From the NCBI RefSeq assembly GCF_036785885.1, contig NC_092323.1:7944501-8008500 (forward strand): 64,000 nt of DNA, written 5' to 3'. The DNA is from Coffea arabica (lineage: Eukaryota; Streptophyta; Magnoliopsida; Gentianales; Rubiaceae). The notes below the pieces were generated by a model, which searched no databases, was not told the origin of the DNA, and saw nothing but the letters and a program-made list of their open reading frames with translations. Made by a program: the position numbers and the translations under genes. This document shows, piece after piece, positions 36,701 to 48,772 of this stretch (positions within the stretch are counted from its first letter, which is position 1; each line of letters begins with the position of its first letter).

Positions 36701-39315
36701 CTTCTTTTTATTTTATTGCTTTTTGTTGTTGTTTTTGTGTGTGTGTGTGCTTTTTTTAATGTGTGGTGTGTGTGCTGGCAAATTCTATACACGGAGGTTC
36801 TAGGGCTGAGAATATCATCTTTGTAGGCGCAACCTGCAACTGCTGCTGCTCAAGCAACTCAACCTGTGACAGCACCTCAAGCTTCTGCTACGAATGTGTC
36901 ACCGTAAATATAATTTTTAATTTTACTGGAAGTGTTATAAATTGTCAGAAAACAGCTAGAGATTCTCACTTCTCACTTGAATTCATTTACCTCTGTACTA
37001 TGTGCAGGCCTCAGACTGCTCCTGAATCAACTCCTGCTCCTGCACCTGCACCTGCACCTCCACCTGCACCTGCACCTGATTCGTGAGTCTTTGTCATATT
37101 TTTTGTTGCTGTTGGAACTCTTATGTGTACTTAGCACTGTGATTTGGAGACTTGGTGCATTGAGTAGTTCACCTTTTTTCTTCATAGCAGTTCAGTGACA
37201 GATGTGTATGGCCAAGCGGCATCAAATCTGGTGGCTGGAACTACCTTGGAGAGTACTATTCAACAAATACTTGATATGGGTGGAGGGAGTTGGGATCGGG
37301 ATACGGTAATCCGTGCTTTGCGCGCTGCATATAATAATCCAGAAAGAGCCGTTGAATACCTTTATTCTGTGAGTATCTTTTATTTTTTTGGTTTGTGCGG
37401 GTCTCGTGTGTCTCCTTCAGGGCTATGATTTGTTTCTTCATAACAACTTGCACGGCAAATGATATGTTCATCTTATCCTGCTATCTTTGTGCTGAAATAG
37501 TGGCTTTATTATGGGAAAATGGTGATTGTGTGTACTTGACCCATTTTTTTGGCCTTGATGTTGATTCAATTTGATAAAAAAATTTTTGGCCTTGGAATTG
37601 ATCAAATTGATGTGCTCATTGCTTTGTTTATTTTCCAAAATGCGATTGAATTGGTTGACAGATTGTGAGGAAGATTTTTTCTTTTGAATGATTTAAATAT
37701 ATGTGGTTTTACTGAAATTTAATTTTCTTCTTTTGTACTTCACTCTCCTCCTTTGTTCTGCAAGCTCACGAGTCAAAAGTTATGTTGCTTATTGAGTGCT
37801 AATTGTTGAAAGTGATTTCATTAATAGAATGATGTTAGTGGAGAAGTTGAAAGGTGTCACTTGCATTATAACCAATAATTCAGTGTGAATTTTTCTACCC
37901 TCTTAGCTCATACTATTACTTCTAACTGGAAAAGATCCTGAATTTGATATAGGGTATCCCTGAAGCAGCTGAAGGCCCTCCTCCAGCCCAAGCTCCTGCA
38001 AGTGCACAGTCAGTGAACCCATCAGCCCAGGCTCCACAACCAGCAGTACCTTCCAGTGGGCCAAATGCTAATCCTTTAGATCTTTTCCCACAGGTAGGGT
38101 AATTTATAAAGAACAGGTGTTTTTTGATTACAAGATTTGACTTCACATGTTTGAAGAGAAAAAGGATATACCATGAATTTTGAATGTGGATCAGGGCCTC
38201 CCAAGTGGGGGTACAAATGCAAGTGCTGGCAGCTTAGATTTTCTACGAAATAGTCAGCAGGTAAATAAGATGCTTTATCCAGGATCTAGGATTATGTGGG
38301 AGTAATGAGCATAATCTGATTTGTCTTTACCTTTCCAGTTCCAAGCTTTACGTGCAATGGTGCAAGCCAATCCTCAAATCCTGCAGGTACTGGTGGTAGA
38401 CATCAAATTATCGTTTCGGCTATTTTAGGCTTTGCTTAGCATTGTAGGAATGACAGCTCTTCTTCACCTGCAGCCAATGCTTCAAGAGCTCGGAAAGCAA
38501 AATCCGCACTTAATGCGACTCATTCAAGAGCATCAGGCTGACTTCCTACGCCTAATAAATGAACCTGTTGAAGGGGAGGGGTGAGCGCGTTACTGGTAGT
38601 TCTGTATAGATGTGTTGGTATATTTAACCTATTTGCAGATGCCTATATATTTCTTGATGCATGAAACTGACTAATGTGGTTAATTATGATTGTGCCGGTC
38701 TCAGGAACATATTGGGGCAACTTGCTGAAGCAATGCCACAGGCTGTGACTGTCACACCTGAGGAACGTGAAGCAATTGAACGTGTATGCTTATAAATCTC
38801 CTTTATTATTCACATTATGCGATAAGCTAGTTTGGTTTGGTTTGGTTTAGTTCATGATTGGTTTCACGTTGGAAATGCCAAGGTGTAGACCATGTTAGTG
38901 CTTGTTTGGTTCTCTAAGTTAACATGTTGAAGTTCCAAAGTACCTTTGCCTTGAAGTTATGGCTGGTTGAGTTCATTAAGAAACTAAGAAACATGATTAG
39001 GCATAAACCAACAAACACGTTAACTTATGTTTTAAAGTTGAATTTTGGTATTTTCTGTGTGTATCTTATTAATCTATATCATCTCCATTCTTTTTGTGAT
39101 ATTTATTTGTTTGATTAGCTGGAACCTTGTCCTTGAGAGAGATTAAACGCAAGTAAAATGAAATTTGTCATGATCTTCATTTGATGTCATTTTGGCAGCT
39201 TGAAGCAATGGGTTTTGATCCAGCCTTGGTATTGGAAGTATTTTTTGCGTGCAACAAGAACGAGGAACTAGCTGCAAACTACCTGTTAGATCATATGCAC
39301 GAGTTTGATGAATGA
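33786..39315 (+). CDS. RAD23: RAD23 ubiquitin receptor (UBL-UBA-STI1-UBA)
   Basis: RAD23 carries polyubiquitinated proteins to the 26S proteasome and partners XPC/Rad4 in nucleotide-excision repair. Twelve exons: 33786-33851, 34779-34940, 35356-35403, 36827-36903, 37008-37082, 37188-37368, 37953-38093, 38195-38260, 38339-38386, 38474-38580, 38705-38783, 39199-39315. All have GT-AG borders and matching phases, for 388 residues (Arabidopsis RAD23C/D are of similar size). Residues 1-76 are the ubiquitin-like domain. A Pro/Ala linker follows, with a CCTGCA hexamer repeat in exon 5. UBA1 is about 158-202 ([17 protein letters not shown]), the STI1/XPC-binding domain about 262-325, and UBA2 about 348-388, ending HMHEFDE. 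Exon 6 has a tandem TAGCAG acceptor. Intron 3 holds a hAT MITE. It is closest to RAD23C/D, from memory. Confidence 0.96.
35658..36064. mobile_element. hAT-type MITE in RAD23 intron 3
   Basis: A 391-bp element (35666-36056) has inverted ends TAGGGGTGCAAACGAGCC and, on the minus strand, TAGGGGTGTTCACGAATCG. An 8-bp duplication, TTCCGTGT, flanks it (35658-35665 and 36057-36064). Both arms are made of GAGCTCGAGCTC palindromes around an AT-only centre, so the whole could fold back. There is no coding capacity. It lies well inside the intron, away from splice sites. Confidence 0.88.
37185..37190 (+). promoter_or_regulatory. Tandem NAGNAG splice acceptor, RAD23 exon 6
   Basis: The acceptor reads ...TTCATAGCAG|TTCAGTG. 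Use of the first AG starts the exon at 37188 (Ser-Ser-Ser-Val); use of the second starts it at 37191 and removes one Ser. Both keep the frame. NAGNAG acceptors are known to give such one-residue isoforms. Confidence 0.7.
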
Positions 39316-42300
39316 TGTGGGATGAACACTGTACTTACCTCCCCAGTCTAGTTATTTAAGTTCTTTAATGTGCTTTGACTTTTGACCTGCCATGTGGATT
39401 AATTTTATTTCACCGTTCACAGTGGCTTAGCTTAACTCTGTATCTCTTGGATCTTATATAAAGAAATGTTTGGTATGTTCTTGTCATCGAAGATGAGCTT
39501 TTGCTTGTTTCCTTTGCATGTTTTCTCTGATATGGAGACGTTTCTTGCTTCAGCTGGGCAATTTTTATCGTCAACATGTGGGGTGATTAATTGTAAGAGC
39601 TTGATCCAGTCTCTGGGAGTAATGACTGGCGAATTAAGTCATTCTAGGCGGAATGAAATTCTCACTCAATAACTAATTCACTGGCAAGATTTGATCCCGG
39701 ACTGCAATTAGGCAGTTTGTCTGTTAGATCTTTTCATATTAAGCGTTCAATTAGGTGAGTAGGGTGATTGCTTGTCAAGCTTCATACGGCTGGCTGAACA
39801 GAACAAGAGAATTATGTCACCAAAGGGATGGGGAATAGACGATTTCCTGTGTTTGAAGTCGTTATTTTTTCCCCCATTTCTGAAAGGTATATGAATTAAA
39901 GGACTTGGTAATAGTAATTCAGTATACCTTTTTTTTTTTTTGCATAGTCTAATAGTATCCTATCCGCACAAAGGAGAGTATTCCAACCAAAACAAGAAAA
40001 TCTGGACATGCGAATGTGCCTTTTTATTACCAGAACATGTCATTCCCCGTCAAAAGCACTCATAACACGCAATTTTGCACTATACGAAAACTTTGGCCCG
40101 CGCTAGTCTGTTAGAATTGCTGAACATTGTGCTGGAAGCAGTATTTAACATCTCAGTCCAATTATCTGCCTTTGGTCGGATCTCACGACCCTTGGACCCC
40201 GACATGTTCTTTCTTTTAATGACTTTGAATAAATAATCTCCGTTTACACACACTGTGATCGAGCAACTGTCATCTGATCAACAAAAATTTACCCAGTGTT
40301 GCAGGTATAGCACTCATGCAGTCCAAGTTTGTTGGATATTTTTCTTTTTTCCTCCCTAAGCAAAGTCAAGAAACCAAAAGAATCGCAATGATGGAAATAC
40401 AGCAGAATCGAAGCAAGAAAACAAGCCAAGAAAACGTTTTCACCCATGTCAACAAAAATTGTACCCATTGAAGATCATTTTCGTATTCACTGTGGCGCTT
40501 TTGTAATGTCAAGCATGTGAGATTAAAAAAAAAAAAACGTGCCTAAAGAATCTAACCTTTTTCCCTAAATAATCCATATCCAAACGGACTCTAAATTCTT
40601 TGCAAAAGTTTCCAACTCCTTCAATGGGTGGCCACGCTTACTACGGGATGAATTCTTAAACACACCTGGAACTTGTAGAAACCAACAACTGGTGATGAAT
40701 GATGATTATTCTTGAACAGTGTATACAGGCTTCCACAACTGTTCGACATTTAACTATCAGTCACAAAACAATACAAAGCCACACACCCACAAAGAAGGCT
40801 CAAACATCCCATGGAATTTAAGGCTAAATGTTAGGCTCAAAAGTCATAGGCTTCTATAGGAAAAATATAATGCTCGCGTGAAATTAGTTAAATTTGGTTA
40901 GTTTTTGACAATTCTCCTAATAAAACTCCACAAGATACAGTTAACAATTTTCTTCACAAGGTTGCATTTGCTATATAAGCCGGTGTGTTTTGTGAAAAAT
41001 TGCACGTAGAAAATGAATGTTGCCAATAGATTGAAGAAGCATAAGGTACAATGGAAGAAATATATTCTTTAGCAGTACCTGGGGATATCAAGTGAAAAAA
41101 ACATACGGAGTTCAGGGCTTTAGCAGTACCTGGGGATATCAAGTCAGAAAAAAAAAAGGCATATGGAGTTCAGGGTTAATATGCATTGATACAGCAAGCC
41201 ATGTCTCACATACGATCTTTGAGCAACATTAGCAAAATCAACCAATGTATAGATATTGGGTTGATATTAATTTATGTCATGTTTCACTTCCTGCGATCAC
41301 CTCAACTTTCAAACCAGATTCAAATTTTCATGCCCATCTCAATAGTGTCGTACCCTCATAAGAGATCAAGTATTCTCCAGAATTTTGGGCTTGGTTCCCT
41401 CAATCTAGATTTTTGACTTCAATTGTTAGACCAAATACAGAATCATACTTGCAGAAGCCCTAAACATGCCAGAAACATTTGGAACAGCATCATGTCAAGA
41501 GACTTATTGCAATCCTTGCACAGTTTCCTATTTCCTGATTTCTTTTTTGCCCACTACTTGACCAATTTCATCCATGCAAACCAAGACCCTGTCAGAAAGG
41601 AGAACTGCAACCTTAAATAGCTAAATATGACAAAAGTTCATGAACTTCTTTGAAAATGAAGGGTGAGTCAGAAAAACTGTGACTTGCTGGCACTTTCACA
41701 AATGAGCATGTTAGACTTTTTTGTGTCAAGTACAGGAAGCAGACAACTGGACTTTCTCCCACAGGAACAATAAATTAAAAGTCAAATAGAAAACAGAATC
41801 ACTTTCCCCATGTGGTAAAAGATTAACATATCCTTTTAATGTTGCTTATAAAAGGTTTCAATCTTCCAGCAAATTACTTTCAGGGAAGCTTAAGAGCTTT
41901 ATTCTACAAACCTAAGAACTAATGGATTTGAAACTAGTAATTCGCTGCAAAGAAATACTGAGATACAGAGACCAAGGTGGTAACTATTGTTTCCATCTAA
42001 GCACAGTGGCAGGTGTTCCCATGCCAATTTTAGTGTTCTTGAGCTACTTCACCTAGGACCTAGGTTTCAAATACCATGTCTTCCTTCTCATAACCTCAGA
42101 ATGACCATCTACTGCTCTTGCTCAACATCCCCTCACAACCATTATCGACTCCTTTGCCTCCCCATCTCAAAAACAACTATGACCAAGAAAAAAGTTGGCT
42201 AACATCTCCTAATAGCTTGGGCATGTGATCTACAAGTAGCACAAAGACAGATGCATTTGTGATGACAAGAAGCTTTGTGTGGACTGCAAATAGACAAAAG

Positions 42301-43116
42301 CATGTTAAATTTTTCTTAATTTTTCTGTTTTATACTCAATAAAGATGAGAATATGAACAAAAAGGATGTTGTCTGCAGATTTTCCTATGCTTAAAAGACA
42401 AGCTATTTACCTAAGAACCTTTTCAACAATCAACAGTTCGTCCTTCAATTTTTCATTTTCTTGCAACAATGATGAGATTCATATGTTATTTTAGGAGATT
42501 TATTAAGCATTGTAAAATGCATGGCTACAATTCACTATATGAGCTTAGATAAAGGAATTTGTACTCCATAGAACTTCAAAGCCATCATTTCACTTTGCGT
42601 CACATATGTTACCAACATAGATCTCTTGCAGTATCACAATATGTTAACAACAATTCTGAACTCAATGGCTGCCATGTAGACGTTCTCAACTTTCAATTTT
42701 GAAATAAGATCTATCATGCTTAAACGTACTTCCAATCCTGGAGGAAATAAATAATTCTTAAATCCACATTTCCGTCTGATGAGCAGATGTTTTGTGCCAA
42801 TTAAATAAAAAGCACGTCATTATTCTCCTCATTGCGAGGGCAACTCCACCCTTGAAATTCCAAAATGCTCTAATGCAAATTCACCAATATCTTAGAAAAT
42901 AAATGCCAAAAAAAATAAAAAATAAAAAAGATGGTATGGTGTTGGTAGTAGATAACAATCTACTTTGGCATATACAAGAAAAGGTGATAACCATCAAAAT
43001 TCATAAGCAACAATCAAGCAGCACGAGAACTCTAATCAACAAGTCACAACAACTAGAGATGACTCAAGAATTTCTTCTGCTCAAGTACCTAGACATGAAA
43101 ATCGCTCTGTAGAAGC
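39316..43116. other. Convergent spacer, RAD23 to PSRP3
   Basis: No gene is supported. The first few hundred bases are probably RAD23 3' untranslated region. A tandem duplication lies at 41067-41175. A decayed end of a GTTTGGATA-type MITE lies around 40500-40600 (ATATCCAAACGGACTC). The frames between 41186 and 42202 are short and unrecognised. Confidence 0.45.
41067..41175 (+). repeat. Tandem duplication, about 51 + 58 bp
   Basis: Two units beginning CTTTAGCAGTACCTGGGGAT and ending GGAGTTCAGGG stand head to tail (41067-41117 and 41118-41175). They differ mainly in the length of an internal A run. This looks like a recent local duplication. Confidence 0.88.
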
Positions 43117-43760
43117 TTACGCCAAATCTCCACCGCTCTGCTGCCACAAATTGATAATATCTGTGGCCTGATTAAGAAGAATGACCATCTGCTTCTGAGA
43201 TATCCAGGGCTTACTCTCCAGCATAAGTCTGAGCTCCTCCCAAGCATCTTTCCTTGGCCAAAAGTAGTAAGGACTTAGAGGGATTGTTCCATATCCCGGA
43301 ATCACTTGGTCTATTGAAATCCCAATATTCTTCTGCATCCATACAAACTTTAAGACCAGCCTAGGTTTCTCCATTGGCTTCACAACTACTTTAAGCTTCT
43401 TAAGAAAAACCCCAACCAATTAGGAAAAAAATTAATCTTTTTCACAAGACCAAGCCTTTTTTCTTTTTCAAAGTAAAAAAAATATACAAACTTGGTGTAT
43501 AAAAAGAAAGGTAGATGTCGCACCTGTTTCTGAGGTAGGTTTGAGGAGATGGATTCAGGGGTGGGCGTATCCTGGGCAACTGCTGCTGAAGAGGCAGAGA
43601 TGCTGAATGTTCTCCCCTTGTTCAATTGACATGAATTCAAAGAAGAGGGCTTGGGGATTTTGAGAGAGACCCATAACTTTTGACTGGGAAATGAAGATGG
43701 GGAGGAGGGCTTTAAATTGGAAAAACTACTAACAGTCGGTTGAATTGTTGTAGTAAACAT
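43117..43760 (-). CDS. PSRP3: Chloroplast 30S ribosomal protein PSRP3 (Ycf65-like)
   Basis: PSRP3 (cS23) is a small-subunit protein of the chloroplast ribosome, related to Ycf65 of algal plastids and cyanobacteria. Two exons on the minus strand, 43760-43524 and 43398-43117, join in phase 0 for 172 residues. The first ~60 residues are Ser/Thr-rich with few acids ([15 protein letters not shown]...), as expected of a plastid transit peptide. The mature domain is highly typical: [20 protein letters not shown], then [20 protein letters not shown], and an end with [20 protein letters not shown]. The acceptor is an unusual CTTAAG; a second AG three bases later would remove one Lys and keep the frame. 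A TATA-like motif lies about 40 bp before the ATG. A SINE and a TIR element lie 185-1190 bp upstream. Confidence 0.95.
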
Positions 43761-43797
43761 CTTTCAGAAAGTGCGTGAGATTATACGCGAGATTGTG

Positions 43798-43805
43798 TAT
43801 ATATA
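43798..43805 (-). promoter_or_regulatory. Possible TATA box of PSRP3
   Basis: TATATATA lies about 38-45 bp before the PSRP3 start codon. If it is used, the leader would be only about 10 nt. Motif evidence only. Confidence 0.35.
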
Positions 43806-43944
43806 GCTTCTGGCAGTGCGGGCGAATGGCATGAGGATGACAAGACAGCGGCTTTGCCACTTCAAGCTTAGGGACTTGTAAAGTCGTGCGGTTTGGAGGA
43901 GTGGCAATTTATATGTCTGCATCAGCATATCCTAGGCAACTTAC

Positions 43945-44193
43945 CGTCATCTGTAACTTCTTTTTTTTTTTTTTTTTTTTTTGTCGACGGAGTGGGGTGT
44001 CCGGGTCAAGTCCGTAAAGGCGGCCCGACTAATCCCCACTTCTGCCCGGCCCAACGCCCCAACCGGACCTAGCACGTTAAATGCACGGCGAACTGATGTT
44101 GCTGCGGAGGTTCGACCCCAGGACCTAACGGTTCCGAGGAAGAAGCGCCAACCACCAGCCCATTCACGTGGGGGCATCGTCATCTGTAACTTC
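43945..44193 (-). mobile_element. tRNA-derived SINE with 16-bp target duplication
   Basis: A 217-bp element (43961-44177) in reverse orientation has its A tail shown as T22 on the left. A perfect 16-bp duplication, CGTCATCTGTAACTTC, flanks it (43945-43960 and 44178-44193). On the minus strand it starts ATGCCCCCACGTGAATGGGC and carries a B box GGTCGAACCTC. The 3' part reads GGGGATTAGTCGGGCC...GGACACCCC and ends GTCGACAAAA. It belongs to the same family as 28006-28212, with noticeable divergence. It sits about 185 bp upstream of the PSRP3 ATG in gene orientation. Confidence 0.93.
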
Positions 44194-44214
44194 GCTGGTC
44201 AATTTTATGTAACT

Positions 44215-44951
44215 CCGAAGGTCCGTTTGGATTCCTTGTTTTTTACTCTGTTTTTCAAAAACTGTTTTTCACCATATTTATAATATTATAATATTTATAA
44301 TTAATATTAATTATATTAAATATTTATTTATTTATTTATTTATATTATAAATATGTTATTTTATTTAAAATATATTTTTATATATTTATATAAATATTAT
44401 AAATATTATATATTTATACATAATATATATATTTATGTATATTTATAATATACATTTATATTATGTATTATATATACTATAATATATTTATAATACATTT
44501 ATACATTTATATTAATATACATAATATTAATTTTACATTTATACATAATATTAATATATATTTATAATATATTAATTAATAAATTTTATATAATATTAAT
44601 TTATACATTTATACATTTATAATAATATACACTTATACATTTATAATATATTTTTATATTTTTATATAAATATATTTATTTATAAATATTTATAAATGCA
44701 TTATAAATGCGTAAATGTATATAAATATAAAATTATAAAAATTATAAATTATAATAATACTCAAAAAATATGTTTTAAAAATACCTCTAAAAATAATCCA
44801 AAAAAATTTATAGTAAAAGTTTTTCATATAATTTTTGAAATACAATCCCAAAAACAACTAATCCAAACAGACTTGTATTTTAAAAATGAAATGCTACAGT
44901 GTTGTTTTTGAAAAATAATCCAAAAAACAGCTAATTCAAACGGATCCCGAA
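44215..44951. mobile_element. AT-rich TIR element, about 727 bp
   Basis: The left end GGTCCGTTTGGATT (from 44220) and the right end, on the minus strand, GATCCGTTTGAATTAGC (to 44946) form imperfect inverted repeats. CCGAA is repeated at both sides (44215-44219 and 44947-44951) and may be the target duplication. Between about 44280 and 44720 the sequence is almost pure A and T, rich in TTTATA and TATAAT. The right arm seems to hold a second, inner end (CTAATCCAAACAGAC near 44860), suggesting a nested or duplicated terminus. No coding capacity is seen. Confidence 0.6.
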
Positions 44952-45346
44952 GTTACCAAATTACAAGTGCTACAGGAACATCTTCTTTTTACATGCCTTT
45001 CAAAAAGTTCTAGGCGTTCTGTTTCGCACGGTTAAAGGAAGTAAGAAATTTAGTTGATTAATCTATTAACCATCTCGAGTTTTTGGGGCTTGCCATACAC
45101 AGGTTGATGCAAAACTCCACGTGCATATCAAATACCTTTTCTTTTTAATAAAATAAAAAATGATTACTTACCTATATTTTCAATGACTCGAACTTGTGAT
45201 ATGTCAATTACAAGTGAAACATCAAACTCATGGAAGAGGAAATGTAAGAAAGAAAGGAAGACGGAAAGAGAAATGTAAGAGAGGGAGAGATGTAAGACGG
45301 AGAGAGAAATGTAAGAGAGAAAAGCTCTGAGAAACTGTACGAAACC

Positions 45347-47217
45347 ATGGAAGAGGAACTGAGAAAACCAGATCGAATAGGAGATAGTGATGAAGGAAGG
45401 ATAGACGGTAGTGCCCGACGTGAACTCAAGAAATTTAAGCGCAGATCTTCAGGGGAAGTTGTTCCCAACCCGAGCCCCAGATCCGAGGATGGAGCGAAGC
45501 CAGCTTTCACCGCACCCATTCCTCTAGCGTCACCTTGGTCCGGGAGATCTTTCCTCGAAGCGCTGAAGGAGAAACCAAGCACAAAGGATTTCTACGACGG
45601 CTCTGAGGAGGAAATGGAAGTAGTTGAAGAAAGTCTAGAGGAAGAAAAAGACTTGGGGAAAGAGGCAGAAATCGCAGCCTCGAAATTTCCGAGAGTGGTA
45701 ATAGAGAAAGGAAAGAATACCGATTTCTGGAAGCCTTGGAGGAAAAGTTTGATTGTGAAAGTTTTGGGACGAACAGTCAACTTCCGAGATCTGGAAATGA
45801 AACTGAGAGAACTGTGGAAGCTGGATAAGTATTTTGAACTAATAGATCTGGAACATGGCTACTTCATCACTCGGTTCCTCAAGAAGGAGGATTATCAAAA
45901 GGTCTTAGGGGAGGACCCTGGATGTTCTAGGGTAACTATGTTACCATAAGCAAATGGAAGTCAGATTTTAGGCCAGCGCAAAAGGATGTAAAGACAACAT
46001 TAACCTGGGTAAGATTGTCAGGTTTGCCGATTGAATATTATGTTGAAGACTTTCTCATGAAAGTGGGGAATATAGTGGGGAAGGCGGTGAAAGTGGACAG
46101 CCAAACTCTGGAAGTGACTAGGGGAAAGTATGCGAGGATTTGCGTTGAAGTGGACTTAAAAAAGCCACTAATACCATTTATTTGGGTGAGCAATGATTTG
46201 CAAGCAGTTGAATATGAAGGGCTATATGCGATCTGTTTTGAATGTGGCCAATATGGCCACATTGCTTCTAACTGTCACAAGAATTCCAACAATGCAGAGG
46301 GAACGGATGCACAGGCTAACACTGTGACTGGGGAGGGTCACCGGACAGAGAGGGTAGTGCCGGAGGCCAACCCCTATGGGCCATGGATGCTGGCGAAACA
46401 GAGGAGGTACAAGCCAGAAAACAGAGTGCAAGGTTTCAGGCCCCAGGAAGGAAGTGGACTGGGAACTGCCAAATTCGCTAAAACTATTGGAGAAAACCGT
46501 GAAGGGAAGAAGAAAAATTTTTCAAGAAAAGGAGACAAAGCCCAGGGTGGAGTACAAGGGCGTTATGAACAAGGGGAAACAAACATGACACAATTTGGGA
46601 AGAAACCGCAGGAGGAGCGTGGAGGCCCAAACAGTTGGGAAAACGGTTCAGGATCTAGGTTTATGGCTCTGAATGAAATGGAATCAAAGGAGCTAGCTCA
46701 AGAAAAGGCAACTTCAAGAGATGTCCTGAGGGATATCATTAACGCCATCCCAATCCCACCTGATGGAATAGTATTCAAGGGAACAAAGTCAGCATTGAGC
46801 AGACAAGGGAAGGAAATATCAAGGCCAAACAAGAAGGTGGAAGTTCTTGCCTTCAAAAAGCAAAAAGCAACAGGAGCAAAAACAGGAGGGAAGAGCGAGG
46901 CAGGCCAACATGCTATTGAGTTTGTGGTTAAGGAGAACCGAGATGAAATCTGTATTGCTTTTACCCCAGGAGTTAGCAAAGAAGGGGTGGAATGTAAGCA
47001 AGGTAAGGAGAGGGAAAGTAGGTATCAAATGGTAACAGCCACTGACGCGCTGGAGCAGGAGAAAGCAAAAAATCTGGATCCAGGGGAGGGTTGTGGTATT
47101 GAGGGCTTTCACCTAACAAATCATGAGTTCCCAGCTCTTGTAAGGACGAATATTAGGGATCACACCCAACATCACAAGGTGGTGACCAATATTGAAAGTA
47201 GGGTAAGTGCAGAGTAG
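45347..47217 (+). pseudogene. LINE ORF1 (DUF4283, zinc knuckle), broken
   Basis: ORF1 proteins of L1 elements bind the element RNA. The frame opens at ATG 45347 with an acidic, Ser-rich N-terminus. The DUF4283-like domain starts near FWKPWRKSLIVKVLG and runs across a frame change near 45900-45950, where an in-frame stop also occurs. Frame then continues from about 46015 (SGLPIEYY...) to the stop at 47217. The CCHC knuckle CFECGQYGHIASNC lies at about 46233-46274. The C-terminal part is low-complexity and rich in Lys and Glu. Confidence 0.88.
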
Positions 47218-48718
47218 GTGAGCTCGACTGGAGCAATGGAGGAGGGGACGTAAACCCATCCTTCCTAAATCCGCAAGTTAATAGTCTATATGGATACAAG
47301 AATAATTTGTTGGAATTGTAGAGAAGCTGTGAATAGGCGATTCTGGAGGAATCTAAAGGAGATTATAAGGAAAAATGACCCTATGATTTTGATTCTAGTA
47401 GAAACAAGAACAAGTAGTGATAAAGGCCGCAGGATTCTACGGAGATTTAACTTTAACCAGATGGCTTTCGTCGAAGCGTAGGGATTTTCAGGAGGAATAT
47501 GGATGTACTGGAATGATCGGGAGGTGGAAGTAGAAACAGTATCTACTAACTGGCATATCATGAATGTGGTGGTGAAAAATAGAGATGGGAATGAATGGTT
47601 GATGTTGACAATATATGTCTCACCAGAAGTAGAGTTGAGAAAGCTGCTATGGAAGTACCTGCAGGAACTTGGAGAGAAAGTCAAGTTTTCGTGGCTACTG
47701 CGGGGAGATTTTAATGAAGTTGTTGACTCAACTGAGAAGAGAGGGGGGCGACACTGTAGGGAAATACTCAAATAGCTTAATTGAATGCATTCGGAGATGT
47801 GAACTGATTGACTTGGGATTCAGTGGTCCAGCTCTTACATGGAACAACTGCAGAGAGGGAGGTGCCAATGTTGGGAAAAGACTAGATAGAGCGTTGTGTA
47901 ATGAGATGTGAAATCTGGATTACCAGAGGGCTAGTGTTACTCATCTTACAAGAACTCACTCAGATCATCATCCGATAAGAGTGAATACTAAGAAGGAGGA
48001 TGGACAGATGGGCAGCAGCCCGTTCCGGGTAGAGAATGCTTGGTACACTCACTATGATTTCTACAATCAGGTAGAGCAAAACTGGAACAATAATAAGGAT
48101 TTGCTGGAGAATGTGAAGATATTTACAGAAAAAATCAAAAACTGGATTAGGGAGGTATTTGGTAACATTCTTAGAAAGAAGAAAAGATGCCAGGCTAGAA
48201 TTAATGGAATCCAGAGGAGTCTTTCACGAGCACCGTCTATTCGCCTACAAAAACTTGAAGAGGAATTAATTGCTGAGTATAATACAATCCTAGAGCAAGA
48301 GGAGATAATGTGGCATCAAAGGGCAAAGGTGGAGTGGTTGAAATACGGGGACGGAAACACGAGGTTCTTTCACTTGTCAACTACTATTCGCAAGTGAAAG
48401 AACACAATACAAAGTCTGAGGGATACACAAGGAAAGTGGCAAGAAGACCCAGACACGGTGAGAAACATTGTGCTGAACTTCTTCAAGGACCTATACAGTG
48501 ACAGAAACCAACATAGAATTGCCAGCCAATTTCACAGCTTTGCAACCCTGTCAACTAGGGAGGGGGGAAGACTGACCAGACCAATGGATGAAGGGGAGAT
48601 TAAAAGGGCACTGTTTGAGATGAGGGGAGATAAATCACCAGGCCCAGACGGGATACCCGCGAACTTCTACCAAAGATGCTGGAACCAAGTAAGTGGCTCA
48701 TTTATTAAGTGCATTCAA

Positions 48719-48772
48719 CAAGTCTTTAGAGAGAAAAAACTCCCACAAGTCTTTAGAGAGAAAAAACTCCCA
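48719..48772 (+). repeat. 27-bp in-frame tandem duplication in LINE RT
   Basis: Two identical 27-bp units stand head to tail (48719-48745 and 48746-48772), duplicating the nine residues QVFREKKLP in the palm-side region before LGMNNTYIAFMPK. Perfect identity points to a late replication slip, probably after the element lost function. Confidence 0.9.

Noticed and set aside
45208-45582. Minus-strand Ser-rich frame
   Set aside because: It is the antisense of the purine-rich LINE leader and the start of ORF1.
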